A stretch of 11,160 bases of DNA, from NCBI GenBank assembly GCA_038527215.1, contig JBCBGC010000184.1, positions 1 through 11,160 of the forward strand, given 5' to 3'. Source of the stretch: JAWPMV01 sp038527215 (GTDB lineage Bacteria > Bacteroidota > Bacteroidia > J057). Of this stretch, positions 1-8,600 are shown one piece after another (within the stretch, counting starts at the first letter, position 1; each line of letters starts with the position of its first letter). The notes under the pieces are model-generated. The model did no database searches, had not been told where the DNA came from, and saw only the letters and a list, made by a program, of their open reading frames with translations. Made by a program: the position numbers and the translations under genes.

Positions 1-405
1 GTAGGGGCAGCCGTAGATCTTTGGCATTGCGATGCCGCAGGAAATTATTCTCAATATGGGAGTCAGGAAGACAAGGATTATCTGCGTGGCCGCCAAACCA
101 CCGATGCCAATGGGCAGGTCTCTTTCATCAGCATCTTTCCCGGCTGGTATCCCGGTCGGGCGCCGCACATTCACGTTGAGGTCATCGACAGTGAAAACAA
201 ATCCCTGCTGGGTACGCAACTAGCCTTTCCCAGGGAGGTATGTGATGTGGTCTACGCCACGACCGGCTATCAGGGCACCGCAGATACCCAAAATGAAGGA
301 GATGGCTTCTTTGCGGATGGGGTGGAAGAAAATCTCCTCGACAGCCTGGTCGGGAATGTAACAGATGGCTATACCATGGAAAAGGTAATCAATGTCAGGA
401 CGTAG
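1..405 (+). CDS. Intradiol ring-cleavage dioxygenase-like protein, 3' fragment
   Basis: The open frame runs from the first base to a TAG at 403-405 and gives the last 134 residues of a protein whose start lies outside the window. It resembles the C-terminal domain of the intradiol dioxygenase family (catechol 1,2- and protocatechuate 3,4-dioxygenase type), which opens aromatic diols using non-haem Fe(III). Visible landmarks are VDLWHCDAAGNY (fragment residues 5-16) and GWYPGRAPHIH (48-58). By comparison with protocatechuate dioxygenase, Tyr16, Tyr50, His56 and His58 would be the four iron ligands and Arg53 the substrate-side arginine, so the site looks intact. Many Bacteroidota carry uncharacterised relatives of this kind, so a catechol substrate is not established. 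The last 11 bp overlap the convergent histidine kinase gene. A signal peptide cannot be judged because the N-terminus is missing. Confidence 0.85.
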   Translation, partial: VGAAVDLWHCDAAGNYSQYGSQEDKDYLRGRQTTDANGQVSFISIFPGWYPGRAPHIHVEVIDSENKSLLGTQLAFPREVCDVVYATTGYQGTADTQNEGDGFFADGVEENLLDSLVGNVTDGYTMEKVINVRT

Positions 406-2536
406 CAGTATGACCGGGATCCTTAGGTAAGGAGACCACAAATTGGCTACCCTCTCCTAGTTGACTTTCCACCTTTACCGTTCCTCCCAGGCGTTCCACT
501 ACCCGCTTGACGATAGATAGCCCCAGGCCTGAACCGGGATGTTCATGTCGGGGATGGAGTTTGTGGAACATCTCAAAAATCCGGGCTTGCTGGTCTTCGT
601 CTATGCCGATCCCGTTGTCCTGGATAATGAGATGATGCTGGTTGACTCCTTCAGCGCTGCGAAGGATTACCTGGGGCGTGGCGGATTCATTATAGCGTAG
701 ACCATTTTCAATCATCTGTTTCAGCACCAGGTACAACAGAGAACGGCTGGACCAAACCTGAGGCAGGGACTCGATGAGCAGTTTGCCTTTCTTGTTGGCC
801 AGGGTGTAGCGGAGACTTTCTCCTAACTCATTCAGGTCTACCCACTCCATCCGGATTTCCTCATCTTGCGAGAGATTGGAGTAGCGGGCAAAGTCTTCGA
901 CCAGGGTGTAGAGTTGGGCGGCGCTTTTTTCAATGACCTCGAAGTACACCTTTAATTTATCCTTATCTCCGGAGGCCATTTCTTCCCAGATTATACCAGC
1001 ATAGTTTCCCATATTTCGGATAGGCTCCTTAATGTCGTGGGAAGCAATGTGATGAAAGGTCCGTAGCTCATAGTTGACCTGCTCCAGATTTTTGTTGGCC
1101 TTCTTCAAGTCGGTGGTGCGCTGAGCGACTTCCATTTCGAGTTGTAGGTTGACCTTTTTCCTGATTTGAGCAGCCCGGTAAATCAAAAAAGCAATGGTAG
1201 CCAACGCCAGCAGCGCCAGCACAAAGAAAATCCGTATCAGGCTGCTGGTTTTTAACTCTTTTTCCAGCGCCTCTTTTTCCAATTGGGATCGTTCCTGCTC
1301 CTTATCAAATTCAAACCTTGCCTCATTTAGTTTTAGTTCGGCTACCCGACTATTCCGCAATAATGAGTCGCTGAGCGCTTTATGCTTCAGATGGTAAGTA
1401 TAAGCCTGTTCATAATCCCCCTTAAGTTCATATATATCCGAAAGCAGCTTCAGAGCCAATATCTTCTGGGTAGACATACCGTGGTTGTCTGCAAATTCCA
1501 GGGCTTCTTGCACTGCCGTCAGGGCCTGGGGATATTGGGCATCATGTTTATAGAGTTGACTTTTGGCATTATATAGCAACACCAAATCAACCGGGGGCAT
1601 TTGATCTTTCAAGCTGTCCAAATGGGCTAACAACTCCCGAGCCTCCGGATTATTTTTCCCGGCATGATAATATAACATCAAGGCTTGGGCCGCAATTACT
1701 CCTTTTTCATAGCCTAATTCCCGGTTGGCTTCCAGGACCTGCTCATACATTTCCCGGGCTTTTTCTTTTTCTTCCAAAGCAAAAAAGGCATTGCCTAAAT
1801 TCAGTTTCGCCCGAGAAATGTAGGCCGGTGAATTCGCTTTTTCAAAAGCTTCCAGGCTTTTCTGATAATATTCCCGGGCTTCTTCATAACTCTGTTGGGT
1901 ATAGTACAACACCCCAATGTTATTGTAGATATCTCCCAGCACTCCCTCGCTGTCTTTTTCCTGTGCCCGCTTCAGCGCTTTAAAATTGGTGGTAATGGCT
2001 TTACCAAATTTTTCCATCCTCCGCTGAATGATGGCCAAATTCAAATAGAGGGTGTTCATGGTCCAATCCTTCGCTTCGGCCAGGGCAATGGCTTCTTCAA
2101 AGGTCTTTTCGGCTTCGGTTAGATTCTGCTGTTGGATTTGAATAATGCCCAGGAAATTATAGCATTTGAGCATAGCGCGTAAATCGTCCTCTGTCCGGTA
2201 ATAGGCAAGGGCACGTTCAGAAATCTGGTAGGCCGAATCAATATCCCTTCGGGCAATGAGCGGCACCAGGGCCATCCAGATATCCATTTCCATTGCTTTC
2301 CACCCTCTACCCTGAACGAGTTCCAGGGCTGAGTCGGCATAGGCCTGAGCGAGCTTTGGTTTAATCGGAAGGTAGGCTTTGCTCAAGGCTGTCCAGTCCC
2401 TTGCCTTGGTCTGGTCTGTAGGAGCTGCTTGTAAAGATATTTTCAGGCTGTCGATTTGCGCCGTTTGGGAAACAGCGACAAAAGATAGTATACATACGAC
2501 GTAGAGAAAGGCGAGACTTCTCTTACTAACATTCAT
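395..2536 (-). CDS. TPR-containing transmembrane sensor histidine kinase
   Basis: A 713-residue protein with an N-terminal signal sequence (about 1-26), an extracytoplasmic helical TPR array (about 30-400; repeats such as GDIYNNIGVLYYTQQSYEEA at 201-220), a coiled segment, one membrane helix (about 434-453), a cytoplasmic coiled coil (455-492), and a kinase core. The phospho-acceptor is His500 in IASHDIKEP. The ATP-binding domain shows an N box around Asn611, G1 as DNGIGID (640-646), an F box (IFEMF, 653-657) and G2 as GSGLGLS (668-674). All key residues are present, so it should autophosphorylate. There is no receiver or output domain and no response regulator beside it, so its partner is elsewhere. 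The architecture is common in Bacteroidota; the signal sensed is unknown. ATG at 2534-2536 is the start that yields the signal sequence. The gene lies 87 bp downstream of the lipoprotein gene and may have its own weak promoter. Confidence 0.93.
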   Translation of the reverse strand: MNVSKRSLAFLYVVCILSFVAVSQTAQIDSLKISLQAAPTDQTKARDWTALSKAYLPIKPKLAQAYADSALELVQGRGWKAMEMDIWMALVPLIARRDIDSAYQISERALAYYRTEDDLRAMLKCYNFLGIIQIQQQNLTEAEKTFEEAIALAEAKDWTMNTLYLNLAIIQRRMEKFGKAITTNFKALKRAQEKDSEGVLGDIYNNIGVLYYTQQSYEEAREYYQKSLEAFEKANSPAYISRAKLNLGNAFFALEEKEKAREMYEQVLEANRELGYEKGVIAAQALMLYYHAGKNNPEARELLAHLDSLKDQMPPVDLVLLYNAKSQLYKHDAQYPQALTAVQEALEFADNHGMSTQKILALKLLSDIYELKGDYEQAYTYHLKHKALSDSLLRNSRVAELKLNEARFEFDKEQERSQLEKEALEKELKTSSLIRIFFVLALLALATIAFLIYRAAQIRKKVNLQLEMEVAQRTTDLKKANKNLEQVNYELRTFHHIASHDIKEPIRNMGNYAGIIWEEMASGDKDKLKVYFEVIEKSAAQLYTLVEDFARYSNLSQDEEIRMEWVDLNELGESLRYTLANKKGKLLIESLPQVWSSRSLLYLVLKQMIENGLRYNESATPQVILRSAEGVNQHHLIIQDNGIGIDEDQQARIFEMFHKLHPRHEHPGSGLGLSIVKRVVERLGGTVKVESQLGEGSQFVVSLPKDPGHTATS

Positions 2537-2563
2537 GGGCGCCCAACTTTCAGGGGGTATTTA

Positions 2564-2603
2564 GGAAGTTAAGGAATCTCTCGCCTACTCACAAAAGCGC
2601 TTT
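2564..2603 (-). promoter_or_regulatory. Weak promoter candidate and palindrome before the kinase gene
   Basis: Read on the minus strand, TTTTG (2592-2596) is followed after 20 nt by TAACTTCC (2564-2571). This resembles the Bacteroidota pattern TTTG-N19/20-TAnnTTTG but has two mismatches in the -7 box. It would leave a leader of about 28 nt before the ATG. The upstream box overlaps a perfect 10-bp palindrome, AAAGCGCTTT (2594-2603), which could be an operator or chance. If it is inactive, the kinase is read through from the two upstream genes. Confidence 0.25.
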
Positions 2604-2623
2604 CTTAAGCTGATCGCTGAAGT

Positions 2624-2989
2624 CTACTCATGAATCTTCATCCAGTCCAGGTTTTGCTCATCCGCATATTTGATGACCAGGGTGCGGGTGCGAAGAGACA
2701 TGGCACCCACATGGGTCTCGTTGATGCGGTAATGGAGATAATTGGAGTCTTCCCGGTAGTAAGAGGGAGGCCCCAGCAAGGCCAGCATACTGGCTTTATC
2801 CAGGGACCTAATGGAATCGTGTGCCACCAGATCATCTAACATTTGCAGACGGTAAGGGTACTCCTCCCCTACTTTCTGCTGCCATTTCTCCGCCTCAAAG
2901 GGGATGGCCTTTACTTCTGATTTTTGGGTCAGGCAGGCAGCACACATCAGCAGGAAAGAGCAGCTTATAAACAAAAGTGTATTCTTCAT
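2624..2989 (-). CDS. Small putative lipoprotein, BamE/SmpA-like appearance
   Basis: A 121-residue protein with a short hydrophobic leader (1-18) ending in MCAAC, so Cys19 is a plausible lipidation site. Position -3 of the lipobox is Cys rather than the usual Leu, so lipidation is likely but not certain. The mature part is mixed-charge. Its segment MLALLGPPSYYREDSNYLHY (68-87) followed by beta-rich LRTRTLVIKY recalls the 'LLGxP...YxY' pattern of small outer-membrane lipoproteins with the BamE/SmpA-like fold. This is an eye comparison only, and no specific function can be named. The gene begins 17 bp after the stop of the small membrane protein gene, so the two are probably co-transcribed. The ATG at 2987-2989 fits the leader well. 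Confidence 0.75.
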   Translation of the reverse strand: MKNTLLFISCSFLLMCAACLTQKSEVKAIPFEAEKWQQKVGEEYPYRLQMLDDLVAHDSIRSLDKASMLALLGPPSYYREDSNYLHYRINETHVGAMSLRTRTLVIKYADEQNLDWMKIHE

Positions 2990-3006
2990 ATTGCTTGCTT
3001 TGAGAG

Positions 3007-3288
3007 CTACCGGAGTAGCCAGGCTTCAAATAATTCCATCAAATCTCCCACGGCCAGGCTGCCCCAAATAACCATGAGCCCCAGGACGATTTTCACCACC
3101 GGAGGAATGGCTACTTTGAAGGTCTTTAACAAGAATTCATTGGCCGGGGGGAGAAAAAACAGGGCCACTAACAGGTAAAAAGCTCCAGGAACCAGGGCAA
3201 TAAGCCAGGCGTTGAGCACGCCAAAAGCAATAAAGACTGCTCCAAAAGCCCATGCGATTCGATGCCAGGTGGTGGATTTGCTATCCAT
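3007..3288 (-). CDS. Small integral membrane protein, unknown function
   Basis: A 93-residue protein starting MDSKSTTWHR, with three likely membrane segments (about 11-28, 30-46 and 61-80). Short polar links separate them, including LPPANEFLLKTFK between the second and third. I recognise no catalytic motif, and the function is unknown. The reading frame stays open further upstream to a TTG at 3348, but the ATG at 3286-3288 is preferred. The extra 20 residues would begin inside the -33 box of a good promoter candidate, and most of that extension would lie upstream of the expected transcription start. It is the first gene of a tight leftward pair with the lipoprotein gene and is divergent from the GH5 gene. 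Confidence 0.75.
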   Translation of the reverse strand: MDSKSTTWHRIAWAFGAVFIAFGVLNAWLIALVPGAFYLLVALFFLPPANEFLLKTFKVAIPPVVKIVLGLMVIWGSLAVGDLMELFEAWLLR

Positions 3289-3318
3289 AATCGAAATATT
3301 AGAAAGCACTTTGAAATA

Positions 3319-3349
3319 CAAAGTAACAAAAAATTCGCCCATTCCCAAA
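3319..3349 (-). promoter_or_regulatory. Bacteroidota-type promoter for the small membrane protein pair
   Basis: On the minus strand, TTTG (3346-3349) is followed after exactly 19 nt by TTACTTTG (3319-3326). The latter matches the -7 consensus TAnnTTTG at all but one fixed position. The resulting leader to the ATG at 3288 would be about 20-25 nt. Box, spacing and leader length all fit the primary sigma factor pattern known from Bacteroides and Flavobacterium. No experimental support is visible. Confidence 0.45.
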
Positions 3350-3464
3350 CCTCCTCCCCTAGCTTTGCTCCCGCAGAAGCCTGACAGCTAGGGAAATCGT
3401 ACCCATATCCAGTAATTTTTACGCAGGGAAAAGGCGAAAAAGCCTCCTGGGGCAAGTAAAAATT

Positions 3465-3504
3465 TCCTATTTTTATAGGACCCACATTTCAACACTTTTT
3501 GTTG
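3465..3504 (+). promoter_or_regulatory. Tandem perfect hairpins upstream of the GH5 gene
   Basis: Two perfect short inverted repeats lie 21-60 bp before the GH5 start: TCCTAT-TTTT-ATAGGA (3465-3480) and CAACA-CTTTT-TGTTG (3490-3504). Both have loops of 4-5 T-rich bases. A weaker stem, AGGC-GAAAAA-GCCT, lies about 30 bp further upstream. They could be operators, a structured leader affecting translation, or chance in an AT-rich stretch. I found no convincing promoter pair for the GH5 gene in this region. Confidence 0.35.
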
Positions 3505-3524
3505 AACTTCTTATCCCATTTTTC

Positions 3525-5441
3525 ATGCTAAAACTACTAATGCCTGGGATGGTGCTGTTCCTATGCAGCCTCTTACCTGCCCAGGCCCAGCAACTCCCCT
3601 TCAGCAAGGGGGTCAATCTCACCAACTGGTTTCAGGCGGGCTCTGCCACCGAACTGGTTTTTGGGAAATACACCCAGCAGGATTTTCAGGATATCAAAAA
3701 CCTGGGAGCCGATGTCATCCGCCTGCCGATCAACCTACATGCCATGAGCGATGGAGCCCCGGATTACACCTTGAATCCCATTTTTCTCACTTTTTTGGAT
3801 CAGGCGGTAGATTGGGCAGAGGCCGTAGGCATCCATTTAATCCTGGACAATCACACCTTCGATCCCGCTGTCAATACCCCGGCGAACATTGATGTGCCAT
3901 TGCTGAAGGTGTGGAAGCAAATGGCCAGTCATTATGCCGGGCGGAGTGATCTCATCCATTATGAGGTCCTGAATGAACCGCATGGGATCACCAATGCGAT
4001 TTGGTCCGCCATCCAACAAGCGGTCATTGACACCATCCGAACCGTAGACCAAACCCATAGCATCGTGGTAGGAGGCGTAGATTGGAATAGTTATCATACC
4101 CTGGATGACTTGCCGGTTTACAGCGACTCTAACCTGATTTATACCTTCCATTTTTACGAGCCCTTTATCTTTACGCATCAGGGGGCCAGTTGGGCCCACC
4201 CCGCCTTGGTAGACCTGGCCAATGTGCCTTTTCCTTATGATGCCACCAAGATGCCCGCCATGCCATCCTCCTTCCCCGGGCAGTGGGTAGAAGGATCTTA
4301 TAATAACTACAGCAACCAGGGGAATGTGGCTTGGGTACAAAGTCAGATAGACATTGCGGCTCAATTTCAACAGGCCCGTAATGTGCCGGTTTTCTGCGGT
4401 GAATTTGGCGTATTCATCCCCAATAGCCAGGACCCGGATCGGGTGTTTTGGTACAAAGAAGTCCGGGAGTATATGGAAAGCAAAAACCTGGGCTGGACGA
4501 TATGGGATTACGAAGGAGGTTTTGGGATTTATGACGAAAGTGGCAATGGACAAATCAACCATGATCTAAACGTAGCCCTGGTCAATGCCCTGGGACTCAC
4601 AGCCCCCCCGCAAACCCCTTTTGTACCGACCCCTGACAGCGCTGGTTTTATCATCTATTCTGATTTTATCGGACAAGACATTGACCCGGCGAATGGCGGG
4701 GGCGACATCAATTATTACATAGACGATTTCTCCGCCTATGGAGATTTCCATGTAAAATGGACAGGCCCGCAACAATACCAGCATATCGGCTTTGATTTCA
4801 AACCGAATCGGGACCTGACCTATCTGGTCGCCAACAACTATGCCCTGGACTTTTTCATTCGCGGGACCCAGCCAGATACGGACCTGGATGTGCGCTTTAT
4901 AGATTCTTTTGAGCCGGGGGGAGACTTGCCCTGGCGGATTCGGGTCCCACTCAATGCCAATAATGTCACCTGGGATGGGAACTGGAACCATCTTCACCTG
5001 CCTCTTTCCAGCTTTACGGAGCAGGGCTCCTGGGATGGCAGCACCTGGCACAATCCACAGGGTTTATTTGACTGGGGGGCGATTGATCGGCTGGAATTTG
5101 TGTCGGAGTATAAAAATCAGCCGGGCTATGAAATCTGGTTTGACCATATCCAGATTACCAATCTGGATACCGCCAGTACCACCACTGCTATCGCGGAGAA
5201 TTTTCCAGCGGGAAGCCTGGAAGTGTTCCCAAATCCTTTCCGGGAGCAGCTCAGTCTCAACAGCAGTTGGGGCCAGCCCCTCACCTATGAAATCAGGGAT
5301 GCCATGGGCAGGCTGGTACGGGAAGGCCGCCTGGAAACACGGACACAGGTAAGCACCACTCAACTGCCTGCGGGCTTGTATTTATTGACGATACGGGACG
5401 GGCGGAAGTACCAGAATGCGTGGAAATTGTGGAAAAAATAG
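3525..5441 (+). CDS. Secreted GH5-family glycoside hydrolase with beta-sandwich module and T9SS sorting domain
   Basis: A 638-residue enzyme that probably cleaves beta-1,4-glucan or mannan by the retaining GH5 mechanism. A signal peptide (1-21, ending AQA) precedes the (beta/alpha)8 domain (about 24-358). Seen there are Arg66 (VIRLPIN), His110 (LDNHTF), HYEVLNEPHG with Glu151 as acid/base, His209 and Tyr211 (FHFYEP), CGEFGVF with Glu293 as nucleophile, and the aromatic platform WTIWDYEGG (324-332). All catalytic residues are present. Residues about 373-545 form a Trp/Tyr-rich beta-sandwich module, likely carbohydrate-binding and perhaps CBM11-like; the family is not certain. The tail (about 566-638), beginning LEVFPNPF and containing LPAGLYLLTIRDG, is a T9SS type A sorting domain, so the enzyme should be exported and surface-attached or released. 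Substrate (cellulose, mixed-linkage glucan or mannan) cannot be fixed by eye. The ATG at 3525 directly precedes the leader peptide. Confidence 0.94.
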   Translation: MLKLLMPGMVLFLCSLLPAQAQQLPFSKGVNLTNWFQAGSATELVFGKYTQQDFQDIKNLGADVIRLPINLHAMSDGAPDYTLNPIFLTFLDQAVDWAEAVGIHLILDNHTFDPAVNTPANIDVPLLKVWKQMASHYAGRSDLIHYEVLNEPHGITNAIWSAIQQAVIDTIRTVDQTHSIVVGGVDWNSYHTLDDLPVYSDSNLIYTFHFYEPFIFTHQGASWAHPALVDLANVPFPYDATKMPAMPSSFPGQWVEGSYNNYSNQGNVAWVQSQIDIAAQFQQARNVPVFCGEFGVFIPNSQDPDRVFWYKEVREYMESKNLGWTIWDYEGGFGIYDESGNGQINHDLNVALVNALGLTAPPQTPFVPTPDSAGFIIYSDFIGQDIDPANGGGDINYYIDDFSAYGDFHVKWTGPQQYQHIGFDFKPNRDLTYLVANNYALDFFIRGTQPDTDLDVRFIDSFEPGGDLPWRIRVPLNANNVTWDGNWNHLHLPLSSFTEQGSWDGSTWHNPQGLFDWGAIDRLEFVSEYKNQPGYEIWFDHIQITNLDTASTTTAIAENFPAGSLEVFPNPFREQLSLNSSWGQPLTYEIRDAMGRLVREGRLETRTQVSTTQLPAGLYLLTIRDGRKYQNAWKLWKK

Positions 5442-5462
5442 GCTGCTCAAGCCATAAGTTTG

Positions 5463-5496
5463 GGGGAATCCTTCTCTGAGAATAGGGGGATTCCCC
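5463..5496 (+). terminator. Hairpin after the GH5 gene
   Basis: A perfect 9-bp inverted repeat, GGGGAATCC (5463-5471) and GGATTCCCC (5488-5496), lies 22 bp after the GH5 stop. Its inner part can add TTCT/AGAA pairs. No clean T-run follows (AT-rich text with TTTT only at 5510-5513), so it may be a weak or factor-assisted terminator, or an mRNA 3'-end stabiliser. The rest of the 249-bp gap to the next gene holds only one more dyad at 5621-5634. Confidence 0.55.
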
Positions 5497-5620
5497 AATA
5501 TTTAATAACTTTTCGGATCAACTTTTTTACGTTCTTCATTTTTCAAGGTCCATCGGCAGATGATATTCCTTTCCCGGCCGGTTAGGAATGCTGGTAAACA
5601 TGGCCCCTTATGAAGACATT

Positions 5621-5634
5621 TTTAACCCGTTAAA
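5621..5634. promoter_or_regulatory. Dyad upstream of the repetitive surface protein gene
   Basis: TTTAAC-CC-GTTAAA is a perfect 6-bp inverted repeat with a 2-bp centre, 56 bp before the ATG at 5691. The position suits a regulator site near a promoter, but no clear TTTG / TAnnTTTG pair was found beside it. It may be chance. Confidence 0.25.
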
Positions 5635-5690
5635 GCCTATGTAACAAAAGCTTTCGCAACTAATAAATCTTAAACTATAATCTTTTCATT

Positions 5691-8600
5691 ATGAAACCAC
5701 TACGATTAATTTCGTTATTAATCGTCGGTGTTCTCTGGCTATCTGGTGATCTGGCTTTAGCTCAGACTACTGCTACCATAGGTACCGGCTCCTCTTCTTC
5801 CAGCACCCGCGGACCCTTCCAACGTGCTGATACCAACTCTTCCACAGTTTTTTCCCGCTTCGTACAAATTTACACCGCAGCAGAAATGGCAGCTGCGCAG
5901 ATTCCCAGTGGGGCTTCCATCACCCAATTCAATTGGGAACTGGCTTCTTCCAATGTGATCATTGGCAGCGGCAGTGCTACCCTGAAAATTTACGTGCGTA
6001 ACTCGAATGCCACGGCAGCAGTGTCTGACACTTGGGTCAACCATATTGCAGGTTCTACCCTGGCCTATGATGACAGCTTCAATGTGACCAACAATTTCCC
6101 TGGCGCGAATGGCTGGATGCCTTTTGCCTTAAGCACCCCGATTACCTATACCGGCGGCGCACTGGAAATTGCGGTAGACTGGGACTGTTCTCAAGTATCT
6201 ACGCCAGCCTTTAATGGAAACGGTGCCATTAAATTTCGCTGGGCTTCCACGGCTCCGGAAGATCTGGTGGTGAAAAAAACTTCCAGTTCGGCCCCATCGA
6301 CCAACATTACTGACGTCAAAAACGAGCGTGCCAATATTCAAATTGTCTATAGCGCGCCCAGTTGTGCGGCTCCGGCAAACCTTGCTTCGACGGTTACCAC
6401 TACCACGGCGGATGTAAGTTGGGATATGAGCACCGGCGCTACCGCTTATCTCTGGAAAGTAGTGGCCTCCGGTGCAGGATCGGGAGGAACCGCCATTGCA
6501 GGAGGTTCTACCGCGATGACCATGGCCACCGCTACGGGATTAATGCCGCTTACCGCTTACGATCTCTACGTTGCCACCGATTGTGGCACAGATACCAGCG
6601 CCTATGCCGGACCACATGCCTTTTTGACGGCAGGCTCGGCTCAGGATACCGCTACCATCGGCATGGGGAGTTCTTCCTCTAGTACACGTGGGCCTTTCCA
6701 GCGTTCCGATACCGCTTCTTCCACCGTTTTTTCTCGCTTTGTACAAGTTTACACGGCAGCAGAATTAGCCGCAGCAGGCATCACCAATGGGGCTTCGATT
6801 ACCCAGGTGAGTTGGGAACTGGCTTCCTCCAATGTCATGATCGGCAGCGGCAATGCGACCATGAAAGTCTACATCAAAAACTCCAGTGCCACGGCCGCCA
6901 TGGCTGATACCTGGGTTAATCAGATCAATGGCGCGACCTTGGTCTCTGATAATATGTTCAATACCAGCAACAACTTCCCCGGACAAAATGGCTGGATGCC
7001 TTTTGCCTTTAGCACCCCTTATGTCTACACCGGGGGAGCCCTGGAAATTGCCGTAGACTGGGATTGTTCGCAGGTTACTACGCCGGCTTTTTCAGGAGAT
7101 GGTTCTCTGAAGTGGCGGTGGGAATCCACCGCGCCAGATTTTCTGGTAGTGAAGAAGACGGCTAGCTCCTCTCCTTCTTCTAACATTACAGACCTCAAGG
7201 ACGAGCGGGCCAATATCCAATTTGTGTACACCGCGCCTGCCCCAGCCTGTACGGCCCCATCCGGCCTGTCCGCCGCTAACCTGACCGCTACCTCCGCTGA
7301 CTTGAGCTGGAGTAATACCGGTGCAACTGCCTATCTCTGGAAAGTGGTAGCTACCGGCGCAGGCTCAGGCGGAGCCGCGGTAGAAGGCGGTGCTACCGCT
7401 GATACCTTTGCTACCGCCTCTTCCCTGATGGGCGGCACTACCTATGACCTCTTTGTGGCGTCTGACTGTGGCACGGATACCAGTGCGTATGCGGGTCCTT
7501 ACACCTTCAGCACCACGATGATGGTGATGGATAGCACGGTGACCATTGGTACCAATAGTTCTTCGTCCAGTACTCGCGGACCATTCCAGCGTTCCGATAC
7601 AGCATCCTCTACGGTATACTCTCGCTTTGTACAGGTTTACACTGCCACAGAACTGGCCGCTGTCGGCATTACTGACGGTGCTTCCATCAACCAGGTAGCC
7701 TGGGAATTGGCTTCTTCCAACGTGATGATCGGTACCGGAGATGCTACCATGAAAGTGTACATCCGGAACTCTACGGCTACTGCAGCGGCGGCGGATGATT
7801 GGAGTAACCTGATTGCTGGTTCCAGCCTGGTTTCCGACAACGCCTTCAACACCACGAATAACTTTCCGGGACAAAACGGCTGGATGCCTTTTGCCTTCAA
7901 TGCGCCATTTGTGTACACCGGTGGAGCGATTGAGGTTGCCGTAGATTGGGATTGTTCGCAGGTTTCTACGCCTGCTTTCTCTGGCGATGGTTCGCTGAAA
8001 TGGCGCTGGTCTTCTACGGCTCCTGATTCCCTGGTGGTAAAAAAGACTTCCAGTTCTGGGCCTTCCAGCAACATCAGCGACCTGAAAGATGAGCGCGCCA
8101 ATATCCAGTTTACCTTTACTCCTCCGGTTTGTAATCCATCCACCGCGATTATGAGCGCCATTACCAATGTATCCTGCAAAGGAGAAAGTGATGGAGCGAT
8201 TGACCTGACGGTAACCGCTGGGGTACCGAGCTATAGCTTTAGCTGGAACAACGCAGCCGGCGATACCACCGAAGATATCAGTGGTCTGGCAGCCGGCGAC
8301 TACATGGTAACCATTACCGATGGGGACGGATGTGATTTTACCAGTACCATCACCATTACCGAGCCTGATAGCCTGATCCTGTCTGTGTCTACCACTGCTG
8401 ACTCCGCAGGAACGGGGATAGGAGCAGCTTCTGCTTCTGCCACGGGAGGTACGGCCCCTTATTCCTACACCTGGGATGGCACTGCCGGACCTGCTGATAC
8501 TACCGGATTGGCTAGTGGGACCTATGAGGTGGTGGTTACGGATGTGAATGGATGTACCGATACCCTGAGTGTAACGGTCGATGATGTCGTCAGCATAGAC

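Noticed and set aside
3289..3348. N-terminal extension of the small membrane protein from a TTG at 3348
   Set aside because: It overlaps the -33 and -7 boxes of a good promoter candidate; ATG 3288 is a better start.
3168..3485. Leftward reading frame of 105 codons over the divergent intergenic region
   Set aside because: It overlaps the membrane protein gene in another frame, has no recognisable domain, and crosses the hairpins and promoter.
7365..8179. Long antisense frames over the repetitive surface protein gene
   Set aside because: They are by-products of Ser/Thr/Ala-rich codon use in the coding repeats and recur in each copy.
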